A stretch of 64,000 nucleotides of DNA. Source: Megalonaias nervosa (Eukaryota > Mollusca > Bivalvia > Unionida > Unionidae). This document shows, piece by piece, positions 56,146 to 64,000 of the stretch. The notes below the pieces were generated by a model. That model saw nothing but the letters and a program-made list of their open reading frames with translations, did not search any database and was not told the DNA's origin. Where the stretch lies: the NCBI GenBank assembly GCA_016617855.1, contig JAECUM010001903.1:1-64000 (forward strand). Direction: 5' to 3'. Position 1 is the first letter of the stretch. Each line of letters opens with the position of its first letter. The position numbers and the translations under genes were made by a program.

Positions 56146-59100
56146 TTAGTCATCGAATATAATATCGAGTATAGATCTATCATCAAAACAATAACCAAGT
56201 GCAAATGTATCTACTCCATTTTCACAATAACGTTTGTCATAAAAAATTACTCAATCCGCGTTTGATAATGACATCTGTTTCGAGGTTATGATGATTTGTT
56301 CGAATAGCCATTGCTCTTATAAAACTAACGCCGCCGTCAAGCGCGTACTTATAATCATCAAATTTCATAAACTTTTTAACAAAATCGCGAGGCAGACCTT
56401 TTGCCATTTTCGTTATTTTATTATTATCTAGCAATACGGCATACATTTTACTGCGCAATCCGATAAAGTATTTGATGATGCTCGAGTTCATTTCATCTTT
56501 AAACTTACCAATAACTTTTTTATTTGTGTCGCCATGAAATTTAGTGTTACGAGGGTAATCGGAAAGATCAAACAGATGTCGATTATCGTATATGTCCTGA
56601 TAGACGTCCTCACATTCGATTTCATACACGAGCGAGTAGGTATCAATAAACAATAGCCTACTTGACAGCCACTGATTTTTAACAAAATTATAATGAAAAT
56701 CGTACATGAGCCACTTCGATAAATCTAACACGGAAGCTCCAACGTAAATTGGTTTATTTAGTTTTAGATTTGTTTTTCTTCTTTGTATCGCGACAAGATT
56801 TTCATTAAAAATTTTCATACTAACAAAATCATCGTCTGAGACAAGATTATTTCTGCGATTGACATCATTAACTAGCTCAATATTTACTCGTTTTCTAATA
56901 TTGCCCATCGTCTTACCAAAAACGGAATTGTTCATAAGCTTAAAGAAGTTTTTTTTCAAAATCAGTTTTCGCTACAGCTCTTCTCGAAGTGTTCGAGTTA
57001 ATATAACCTTTCATCCACGGCGACTGATTAAACTTTAAAACTCTATGAACTTTCCTCAACACAAGACGAGCATCTACTGCTTGTTTTAAAACTTTGTAAT
57101 GCAAAACGTTATTTTTCTTATCAAGTAAATTTGGTATTAGTTTTTTTACTATAGAATTTTGTCTTTGTGATGCTGTCGCTTGTTGTTCTTGAGATAACAA
57201 ACTATAATCTACTATCATTGATTCTGCGCAAAAAACCTTAAAAATTTTAAACCTTTTGATTCTGCGCAAAAAGGATAATCGTTATGTAAATTGTGTAGCG
57301 AAATAGGATAATCGAGATCAACTTCAACGAAATGCGAAACATCGTCAGGTATCTTTTTTTCTGTCTCCGATAGAAATTGTTCAGATGTGATCCAACGAAA
57401 TCCACCATAAGGCATTGGTTCTGTCATAGAATAACCGTACAAATTATTATAGTCTAGATAAATTATATACTTCGAAGGAAGCTTAGGGTTATACTCTTTC
57501 AAGTATTTGTTGTTTGCTTCAGCATATTTCTTTGTTATAAGACTAATACCGCCTCGAATACCTTTTTCGATAAAACTGAACATATCAACGTCAGTCAGTA
57601 ATTCTAACTTCACTTTACTAAATTTTAACAGAGCGTCCCATGACAACCCGGGAGCAGAATAATACCAACAAGGATCTAGTCCATAATTATTATAGCTCAC
57701 TTTTCGAAAACTTTCAAAAACTTCTGCTAACAATAACACGTCGGTTTTCAAATATAAATCATGATAATCGCCAAACGTCTTGCTATCAAATTCTTTCCAA
57801 ATATCTTGTGCGTAATTATACTCGCTATCAGTTATATTTTCATCTTTAAGTTGCGAATAAAATTTATCCTTATCAGGTAGAGAAGTTTCATCAAATTTAC
57901 TCCAATCATCGAGATACTCGTACGAAAATACTCCTTTTTTGGTCAGCAGATTAAATTTATCTCCAAAACAGTCTCGTAGGTTATCAAACTCGCAACAACC
58001 TTTCACTAGCTCATCCAGTGATGCTGCCATAAACTGTAGGCTGTCAATAAAACGCAACTTACCTAGCGTAACCGACATATACTTTTCAAAATTATTTGGT
58101 ATGCACTTGTTTACGTTATTAAGTTTTAAACGAGATATTATGTTGGGATCACCAAAAGCTTCTACGATAATATGGCTATCATATCCTCGGAAGTTGTGAA
58201 GAACAACTGGAATAAAATCCGGAGCATGAAATTTTAAATCACACTTATCATGGGCCGCTCCACGATACTGTCCGGTCAAATGGCAATGGTCACATACCTT
58301 TTTATTATCAGGCGGGTCAAAAGCTTTTTCACAAATATGACAAAATTCCGCTTGCTCGTGATCAGATTCTTGTTGATATGTCAGTTTTATCATTGGAGTT
58401 ATTCTTTTTAAACGATTAAATATATTATCAACTTCACTAATTAACTGCTTGAGAAGCCAAACAGCCGGATTATTACCACGATATAATTTGATTGGTTTAT
58501 ATAATCTCGAATAAAAACTATTTTCTTTGGACGGCATTGTTATTCGTTGTACGTCACTACAGTACTGCAAATGCTTGTGTAATGTTTCATTGTCATTACA
58601 ATCGTGCAAGCAGCGACAACAAAAGAACGTTTTTTATTTCGTTTATTATACTGTCTGCCAACTAGTCCATTAAAGTGTTTGATCCAAACGTAATGATTCT
58701 TATAAAACAGCAAGTTTATTGTCGATTGTGAAGCTTTTTCTGAAATATATCTCGGATAGACGTTTTCTTTTTCATCTAGTCCGAAAACGTTTATTGAAAC
58801 ATTATTTTGCTTTTCAAACTTTGGTATTTGATTTTCTGCAACTGGAAAGTCGATGCCGTTAAAATTTAATTTTAATACGTGATTAATACACTTGTCAACA
58901 CGATCAGCATTTTTTTCTGCTGGAAATAGCGCAGAAAGAATAGCCCATTGAAAACATCTGTTATCGACGTTCTTTACGTTTATACAACATTTTTTATGTT
59001 TTATTTTTTGTGGCAGGTCAATATACGAACTACCGCGTAATACGTTGTATTTTATTGTGTGAAATATAATTTCCTTGATCATTTCAAACTTCCAACTAGA

Positions 59101-59481
59101 ACCCAATTTGGTAAATTCTTCTATCTTTTTCCAAATTTCCTGGTGTATTTCATCAGCTAGTGACAAAAGATCAGTCCCAAGCAAAACACGCCTTTTTGCG
59201 TTGATGTAAGGGTTTGCGATTTCTTTATCATTCGATCCCTCTGTCAAAAGTAGCTTTGAAAATATAACGTGATATTGCACTAATATTCTTAGACCCTTAT
59301 GTTTTTCAAGTTCACGTTTTACAGTTGGCTCTAGCAAATGATAGAGATTTGTTGCGGTGAAATTTACCAGTACGATTTGTTTATCGAACCGATAACTGTT
59401 GTCGAATCCTGTAAAGGCAGTCGCTATTTTTTCAGGTTCTCCCATAAGACTCTTCTTGGCTATATCTCGCAATTTCAACAT
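56146..59481 (-). pseudogene. Protein-primed-type DNA polymerase B (element 1B)
   Basis: About 1,110 residues in five frame segments, a normal Polinton PolB length. Order: N-terminal CFQWAILSALFP block; zinc motif CHICEKAF with DHCHLTGQYRGAAHDKC; exonuclease VVLHNFRGYDSHIIV and YLKTDVLLLAEVFESF; palm A YIIYLDYNNLYGYSM; palm B FFKLMNNSVFGKTMGN; palm C LLFIDTYSLVYEI. Motif C normally reads DTDS; here the second Asp is Tyr, which should abolish catalysis. The C-terminus lies beyond one more shift near 56,238. It replicates the element; divergent from HNH. Confidence 0.93.
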
Positions 59482-59557
59482 GCTATATAATAGTGTAATA
59501 TTATATATCTAATTGATTATTCGATCGATAACTCACCGCGCGCCAAGGTGAACAATC

Positions 59558-59825
59558 AATTAGAGATATAAAACGCTTATAGTATAATGACACAAAATCT
59601 GACAAGCGCAAACGAGCAAGAAGCATATCATGTTCATCCGAAGTATAACCTATTCGCTGGAAATGCATTAGGTTGCACGCCAGCTGAACAAACAATTAGA
59701 GATATAAAAAATCCTTATAATACAATGACACAAAATCTGACAAGCGCAAACGAGCAAGAGTATTATTACGTTCACCCCAAGTATAACCTATACTCTGGAA
59801 ATGCATTAGGTTCGGTTATTAACAT
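59558..59825 (+). repeat. Tandem duplication of HNH leader and 5' coding region
   Basis: Two copies, about 135 bp apart, each contain AATTAGAGATATAAAA, ATGACACAAAATCTGACAAG and the following CATCC/CACCC-AAGTATAACCTAT coding stretch. The duplication gives the 1B HNH ORF a repeated N-terminus (MTQNLTSANEQE twice) not seen in 1A. Confidence 0.85.
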
Positions 59826-60536
59826 AAAATCTAAAAAATCTATTGGTGAAGCAACGCCAGCAGGGTATAAGATTAGCGTAAAGGGAGATAATGCTGAGAG
59901 AACTGAAATGTTTCGAAAAGATTTTATTTATACTTTGTTCTGCGATGATATTCCAGAAGGACAACGAGTATATAGAGTAAATAATTCGATTACTGATGAC
60001 AATATTGAAAATTTAGCTTTACAAGATGAGTATCAACGCCACCTAATATTTAATCTTAACGAGGTAAATGATAAGGGAATTATTCGAAGAAGAAAAGCTA
60101 AAAAGTTCTTGGTATTATGAATAATATGGGGTATCTCATGGTAACTGTCAGAAGAACACTAGCCGGTAAAGTTAATTATCTTAGCCATCGTTTTGTTTAC
60201 GAGACGTTTAACGGACCTATACCTAATGGTTTGGTTATTAATCACATCAATAACGTAAAAACTGATAATCGACTGGAAAGTTTAGAACTAGTTACCCAGC
60301 AGGAAAATGTGAAAAAAGGACTAGGTGGTGATGGTAACAATTTTAGACGTCCAGCAAAACCTGTTTTTTCATTTGATCTCGAAATAGATAAGAAAATCAA
60401 ATTTCCTTCAATCTCATCTGCTGCTCAATACTACAAGATAAATCCCAGGGCAGTAAAATTTGTTGCTGATAGAATAATAAGATCAGCTTTTTCAAGCAAA
60501 TATAATGCTTGGATTATCTTTAGATATATTTGCTAG
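59587..60536 (+). pseudogene. HNH endonuclease, one frameshift (element 1B)
   Basis: ORF 59,587-60,120 and ORF 60,117-60,536 overlap; an extra base in the run before KKFLVL splits them. The first holds the duplicated N-terminus and the degenerate HNH-like unit (GQRVYRVNN). The second holds LSHRFVYETFNG, NGLVINHINNVKTDNR and a NUMOD1-like IKFPSISSAAQYYK. Orthologous to 20,079-20,891. Confidence 0.82.
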
Positions 60537-60625
60537 CTCCTTTCTGGTCAAGCAATTGTTGGCAAATGCTATAATCAAATTATTGCGCTATCGTTAAGTT
60601 TATTTATTTTTTTCTGCCTCTGTTA

Positions 60626-60760
60626 TTAGAATTGCCTTGCGTAATAATAAGAATTATACCCTAACAGACATTTTCTCACTGCTTCGGCTAGTTCCTTGTA
60701 GTTTAATATATTAACTTTTTGTTGATATTTTACCTCAGGAGATTTCATCTCTGTAGTCAT
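60626..60760 (-). CDS. Conserved 44-residue protein (element 1B)
   Basis: Open ORF MTTEMKSPEVKYQQKVNILN, then YKELAEAVRKCLLGYNS and a stop. The broken counterpart at 20,976-21,105 preserves KSPxVKYxxKVNILNYxELAEA, so selection on protein sequence is likely. Function unknown. Confidence 0.6.
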   Translation of the reverse strand: MTTEMKSPEVKYQQKVNILNYKELAEAVRKCLLGYNSYYYARQF

Positions 60761-60764
60761 CTTA

Positions 60765-60797
60765 AAACAATAAATTAGATAAAAGTATATTATAATA
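60765..60797 (+). promoter_or_regulatory. TATA-like leader before acidic ORF
   Basis: AAATTAGATAAAAGTATATT here and TAATTAGATAAAAATATG before the 1A copy (21,115-21,134) share ATTAGATAAAA, resembling the HNH leader box ATTAGAGATATAAAA. A shared promoter motif is inferred. Confidence 0.4.
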
Positions 60798-61405
60798 TGG
60801 ATTTGATGAAAAGACTTGCTGATATATATTCGGAAGATACAATCGCAAGAGATTTCATCTCTAGTGATACAATCGCCAGCGACAAAGTCGCCAACGATAA
60901 AGTCGCAGACAATATTACAATCACTAACGACAATTTAATCACCGACAGCAAAGTCGTCGACAATACAAAAGCAAGTGATAAGATCACTAACAACAATTTT
61001 ACAGCAGGAGATTTAGACAAATTTGCTAGCTGTAGCGAAGATGATATTTTATTTAATAATGACGATGAAGATGACAACAGCAACACCGTCGTTGACAGAA
61101 AAAATTACAGCAGACCGACAACTGGACGATATAATGTTAAGTATCACATTCCTAAAAAAACAATAAAATTTAATTTTACTGTTGCAGAACAACAAATATT
61201 TTGGCAGCTTATCAAACCTTTTTTAAATCTAAAAATTCCAGGCCGACAAAAAAATATAAAATTCGATTTTATATTTGTCAAGATTTTTAACTTAATGACG
61301 ATCTCTGACGATCGCAGACAATATCTAATATCATTATGTAAACCAGTAAAATGTAAATCTATCAAACGTAAGTACGAGGAAATCTACAGAAACATTATTT
61401 CATAA
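60797..61405 (+). CDS. Acidic unknown protein (element 1B)
   Basis: An intact 202-codon ORF. The N-terminal half has degenerate repeats of the SDKVANDKVADN type and an acidic EDDILFNNDDEDD patch. The C-terminal half is basic/hydrophobic (NVKYHIPKKTIKFNFTV, FWQLIKPFLNLKIPGRQ, IKRKYEEIYRNIIS). Half-conserved in 1A. No family is recognised. It ends 11 bp inside the convergent integrase ORF. Confidence 0.68.
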   Translation: MDLMKRLADIYSEDTIARDFISSDTIASDKVANDKVADNITITNDNLITDSKVVDNTKASDKITNNNFTAGDLDKFASCSEDDILFNNDDEDDNSNTVVDRKNYSRPTTGRYNVKYHIPKKTIKFNFTVAEQQIFWQLIKPFLNLKIPGRQKNIKFDFIFVKIFNLMTISDDRRQYLISLCKPVKCKSIKRKYEEIYRNIIS

Positions 61406-62300
61406 TTTGCTTGGTTGGGATCCAACTATTAAATTTATCGCTATACCCGCGCCACTTAACTAAACTTTTATTGCCTTTTTTCCTAATAACTTTTTCGATA
61501 ACGAAAACATCTTGTTCAGTTTTCTGAAGTTCCTGCTCGTAAAAACTGCCAGTTATAGGTTCATCTAATAAATCTTTTAACGAGTATGTTACAGGTATTG
61601 TTAAAAGTACTTTATCAACGACAAATACTTCTTCGCTCCAGTTTGGAGTAAATCCTTTTTCAAATGTTTTTTTCGTCAGAGAAATTCTAACTCGATCACC
61701 CACTTTAAATTTATGTCTGCGATACATGTTTTCATTTGCTAATATCGAATTTTTAATTGCATCATTTGGCGACATTTTAGTGGTTCGATGTTTCGTGTTA
61801 TTATATTCGTCAACTATCTGCGGAAGATCATCAATATACCTGTTTGTGTTTTTAGCTGTCATATGTTTATGTATTTTTTCGTTTAGCCTGCGATTAAATA
61901 GCTCGACGACAACGCTTTTACCCTCGTTCCCTGTAACATACTTTTTGATATTATTTTGGAGCAAAAACTGCTCGAACTTTTTATTGAAAAACTCCGCTCC
62001 ATGATCGGTCCAGATTCTGTTCGGTTTTCTTTCAGTACTTGTTATTATTTGTTTTAACGCCTCAGTTATCGACGATCCTGTTTTATCCGAAACAGGTACA
62101 CTAAAAGCATATTTACTAAAAATATCTATAACGTTGAACAAGTATTTCTTATTATCATTAAACTGAGCTAGATTTGACACATCAACTAAATCTATCGCCC
62201 AGATATCATCAACGGCATTTTCAACAACTTTACGTCGCGTAAACTTTTCTTTTAGGTTTCTGTAGTTCAGCTGCAAGATCATCGTATAATTCTTTCCCAA
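61395..62300 (-). CDS. Polinton integrase with chromodomain (element 1B)
   Basis: An open 301-codon ORF. Asp in WAIDLVDVS, Asp in WTDHGAEFF and Glu in SVVVELFNRRLNE form the DDE core. Then come HKFKVGDRVRISLTKKTFEK (SH3-like) and FVIEKVIRKKGNKSLVKWRG (chromodomain). The first 20 residues lie in the PLA2 gene's tail in another frame, so the apparent start is probably an artefact of a frameshift in a PLA2-integrase fusion. No N-terminal HHCC zinc finger is present. Confidence 0.9.
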   Translation of the reverse strand: MGKNYTMILQLNYRNLKEKFTRRKVVENAVDDIWAIDLVDVSNLAQFNDNKKYLFNVIDIFSKYAFSVPVSDKTGSSITEALKQIITSTERKPNRIWTDHGAEFFNKKFEQFLLQNNIKKYVTGNEGKSVVVELFNRRLNEKIHKHMTAKNTNRYIDDLPQIVDEYNNTKHRTTKMSPNDAIKNSILANENMYRRHKFKVGDRVRISLTKKTFEKGFTPNWSEEVFVVDKVLLTIPVTYSLKDLLDEPITGSFYEQELQKTEQDVFVIEKVIRKKGNKSLVKWRGYSDKFNSWIPTKQIMK

Positions 62301-62727
62301 GTCCTAATTTATATTTTGCTCCAATAAAACCCTGCACCAGCCTTCTATCAAAACGTTCTCGCATATTTGTCGGTTCCATATCGCGAAGTTCGTCTAACAT
62401 TACTTTATCACAACCAGCCTTATCTTGCTCGTTATCACGATAACATATATCATGACGCATCGCTATTGCATCAACTTGATTGTAAGGCTCTTGTCCTGGC
62501 AGCGGATTATCATTTTCATCTAGTTGTTTATCAAGAGGATTATAAGGTCAAGTATACCTATGACCTGGCAATGTCCAACCGCCTTTTGGTTTTGGTAATT
62601 TGCCAATAATTTTGTGAATGTCAATTCCGCTGCCAATTACCTCACGACGATTGCATGATTTACAGTACGTGACGATTTTATCTTGTTCGATACAAAGATC
62701 TTTATCACAATCGCAATTGCACTTCAT
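62230..62727 (-). pseudogene. PLA2-domain protein with one nonsense codon (element 1B)
   Basis: ATG 62,727 opens a Cys cluster (MKCNCDCDKDLC, then CKSCNRRE). The calcium loop LPGHRYT is followed by TGA where 1A has Gly, then PYNPLDKQ, AIAMRHDICYRDNEQ and CDKVMLDELRDM. The catalytic His-Asp is intact. The tail LAAELQKPKRK runs into the integrase start region. Confidence 0.87.
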
Positions 62728-62764
62728 TTTATTTTATTTTGTTTCATAAAAAAATTGTTATCGA

Positions 62765-62959
62765 TTAATCATCGATCAGGATAACTTTATCCACACCAGA
62801 TCCTAACGTCTCAGCTACTTGTTTTTTCAGAAACATACTTTTCTTTCTACCACACACAACACAAATACTTTTTAACATTATTCTATTATTTTTTGTTTTT
62901 TCCGTCGTCTCATTTTTATTTTCTGTTTTAGTTCTACATCTGAGACAGTATGTTGACAT
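62765..62959 (-). CDS. Short zinc-ribbon protein (element 1B)
   Basis: An intact 64-codon ORF with two CxxC pairs (MSTYCLRC and CVVCGRKKSMF), and a C-terminal VDKVILIDD. Likely a structural zinc ribbon of the DUF5679-like kind. It begins a few bases after the protease stop. Confidence 0.7.
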   Translation of the reverse strand: MSTYCLRCRTKTENKNETTEKTKNNRIMLKSICVVCGRKKSMFLKKQVAETLGSGVDKVILIDD

Positions 62960-62997
62960 TATATATTTATAAGTTTAGATAAAATTAATTGCAAGCT

Positions 62998-63430
62998 TTA
63001 GATGGCTTTACAAAAATTAACTGCAATCTCATCGTTTGCGTGAGAAGGCTGCTTGTCAAACTGTAAAATAAACTTTAAAAAATTAGGATCTTTTGACATT
63101 TGTTTTATAAACATAATACAATAATAACCACAAGCTGATGTTCCAATCGGCTGTAGTTGATTAGACGAATAATTTATTTTTTAAATTTTTAAAAATATAT
63201 ATTTTTATAAGGTCGCTCGGAGGAAGTCCGAACGAATCAAAATAAATATTATCGCAGACAGCAACCCAGTGAGTGCCTGAGCCATCGTTAAAGTTTTCTA
63301 TATTTACAATGCACGAACCACCTGCTGGTACGTCATTGAGTTCGTCTTTAGAAAATACTCCGCGAAATCCGACAACGTCATTCAATTTTTCAATGATATC
63401 AAAATTGCTCAATAGCGTCTGGTACCTGGT
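62998..63430 (-). pseudogene. Adenain-like protease, frameshifted (element 1B)
   Basis: LLSNFDIIEKLNDVVGFRGV, GSGTHWVAVCD (His) and IYFDSFGLPPSD (Asp) are in one frame. An AT-rich expansion near 63,175-63,205 shifts the frame before NQLQP (Gln) and SACGYYCIMF (Cys). Orthologous to 23,275-23,734. Confidence 0.87.
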
Positions 63431-63585
63431 AGAGTCATTCCACGTCCGATTCCTAGTAGGTTTGGAAGAAGACTTCCCGCTAATCCCGCTAGTAGTGGAG
63501 CTATTGGAATAAATCCTCCTTGTTTTGTTCAATTGCGTTTTGTTGTTTTCTTTTTTCTCGACGATTTTGTTTTTCGTTGTGGCAT
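63409..63585 (-). pseudogene. Small basic pX-like core protein with one nonsense codon (element 1B)
   Basis: A 58-residue frame from ATG 63,585: MPQRKTKSSRKKKTTKRN, then TGA, then KQGGFIPIAPLLAGLAGSLL and LLGIGRGMTLPGTRRY. A strongly basic tail plus glycine-rich hydrophobic segment suggests a DNA-condensing virion peptide. It overlaps the protease ORF in another frame. Confidence 0.65.
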
Positions 63586-63608
63586 TTATTTTTTATTGTT
63601 ACATAAAA

Positions 63609-64000
63609 CTAACGATAGATTTGTTTGATTCTACGACCTTCAACTGCTTTTTTCGTTGCGCCAGATACCGCCCCTGACGCAGCTGCTAGTCCAAGTGTAT
63701 CAGGTACTGGCAACATTTTTGGTAGTATTGAGCTAGCTAATACGGATAGTGCTGGTCCAAAAAATCCACCTTGTTTTGACATTGCTGTTACTTGCGAAAC
63801 AGATAGTTTAAGAACAAAGGGTTTTCCTTTATCGAGTTTAACGATTTGTTGTTGTCTTAGCATTAATTTAACCGCTGTTTTATTTGAAGTCCCGGCGACT
63901 TCTGTCGTTGGGGATATCATTAAAGAAACAGAACGGCGTTTAGCAACAGCTGCTGATAATTTTTCAACTTGACCGGATGTTAGGTATATTTCTCTGGTTA
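63609..64000 (-). CDS. Minor capsid / membrane-active protein, cut by window end (element 1B)
   Basis: An open frame from the window edge (REIYLTSGQVEKLSAAVAKR) through RQQQIVKLDKGKPFVLKL and MSKQGGFFGPALSVLASSIL to KKAVEGRRIKQIYR. The paired beta motifs and following hydrophobic Gly/Ala stretch match the 1A and 2A minor capsid proteins. The start lies outside the window. Confidence 0.75.
   Translation of the reverse strand, partial: TREIYLTSGQVEKLSAAVAKRRSVSLMISPTTEVAGTSNKTAVKLMLRQQQIVKLDKGKPFVLKLSVSQVTAMSKQGGFFGPALSVLASSILPKMLPVPDTLGLAAASGAVSGATKKAVEGRRIKQIYR

Larger units (their letters stand above)
55398..64000. mobile_element. Element 1B: second type-1 element, continues past the window
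   Basis: Starts with AGTAGTACGG, sharing AGTAGTA with the 1A terminus, inside the 2B Pol-like gene. The gene order is an unknown ORF, PolB, HNH, small ORF, acidic ORF, integrase, PLA2, zinc ribbon, protease, pX-like, minor capsid. It has the full-length PolB missing from 1A. The right end is outside the window. Confidence 0.87.

Noticed and set aside
22500..62550. Recurrent TGA stops as a sign of UGA recoding or an alternative code
   Set aside because: Stops at the compared sites include TAA as well as TGA, they fall at different positions in sister copies, and they occur together with frameshifts. Simple pseudogene decay explains them.

Overview
The window is AT-rich, repeat-rich eukaryotic DNA. 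A tRNA-derived SINE with a conserved central motif found in bivalve MetaSINE-type elements (10,064-10,320) suggests a mollusc, probably a bivalve. No host protein-coding gene is recognised. Almost all coding signal belongs to Polinton/Maverick-type (adintovirus-like) integrated virus-transposons: protein-primed-type DNA polymerase B, retroviral-type integrases, FtsK/A32-like packaging ATPases, adenain-like proteases, double jelly-roll major capsid proteins, pentons, fibres and parvovirus-VP1-like phospholipase A2 proteins. Nearly every gene carries frameshifts or stops, so these are genomic fossils, although several ORFs remain open.

Layout. (i) 1-7,710: a heavily decayed element '3', with a PolB relic (+) convergent with integrase, PLA2 and zinc-ribbon relics (-). 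(ii) 7,711-16,863: host-like non-coding DNA with minisatellites and a SINE flanked by a 12-bp duplication. (iii) 16,869-49,349: element 1A, bounded by about 84-bp terminal inverted repeats (TIRs) starting AGTAGTAGACTAAG and by a 5-bp target-site duplication (TSD) AATAT. (iv) Inside it, 24,038-40,542: element 2A, a 16,505-bp unit with 270-bp TIRs and a 5-bp TSD CCACC, inserted between the protease/pX-like genes and the minor-capsid gene of 1A. Removing 2A and one TSD copy leaves 1A as a 15,971-bp element. (v) 49,884-55,397: element 2B, a second, diverged type-2 element. (vi) 55,398-64,000: element 1B, a second type-1 element, inserted into the 2B replication gene and running off the window. The nesting is therefore reciprocal: type 2 into type 1, and type 1 into type 2.

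Type 1 carries PolB, an HNH endonuclease, a 45-codon conserved ORF, an acidic protein, PLA2 adjoining a chromodomain integrase, a zinc-ribbon, protease, pX-like and pVI-like proteins, minor capsid protein, MCP, penton, coiled-coil protein, ATPase and a phage-tail-like fibre with a discoidin-like head. Type 2 carries ATPase, zinc-ribbon, PLA2, a different integrase, an HNH protein, penton with a large insertion, membrane protein, fibre, protease, minor capsid, MCP and pVI-like paralogues. Instead of the usual PolB it has a long gene that appears to join a divergent PolB-like region, an SF1 helicase and an HNH nuclease. The element 3 relic has the type-2 PLA2/integrase module beside a conventional PolB, which suggests that the replication module was exchanged.
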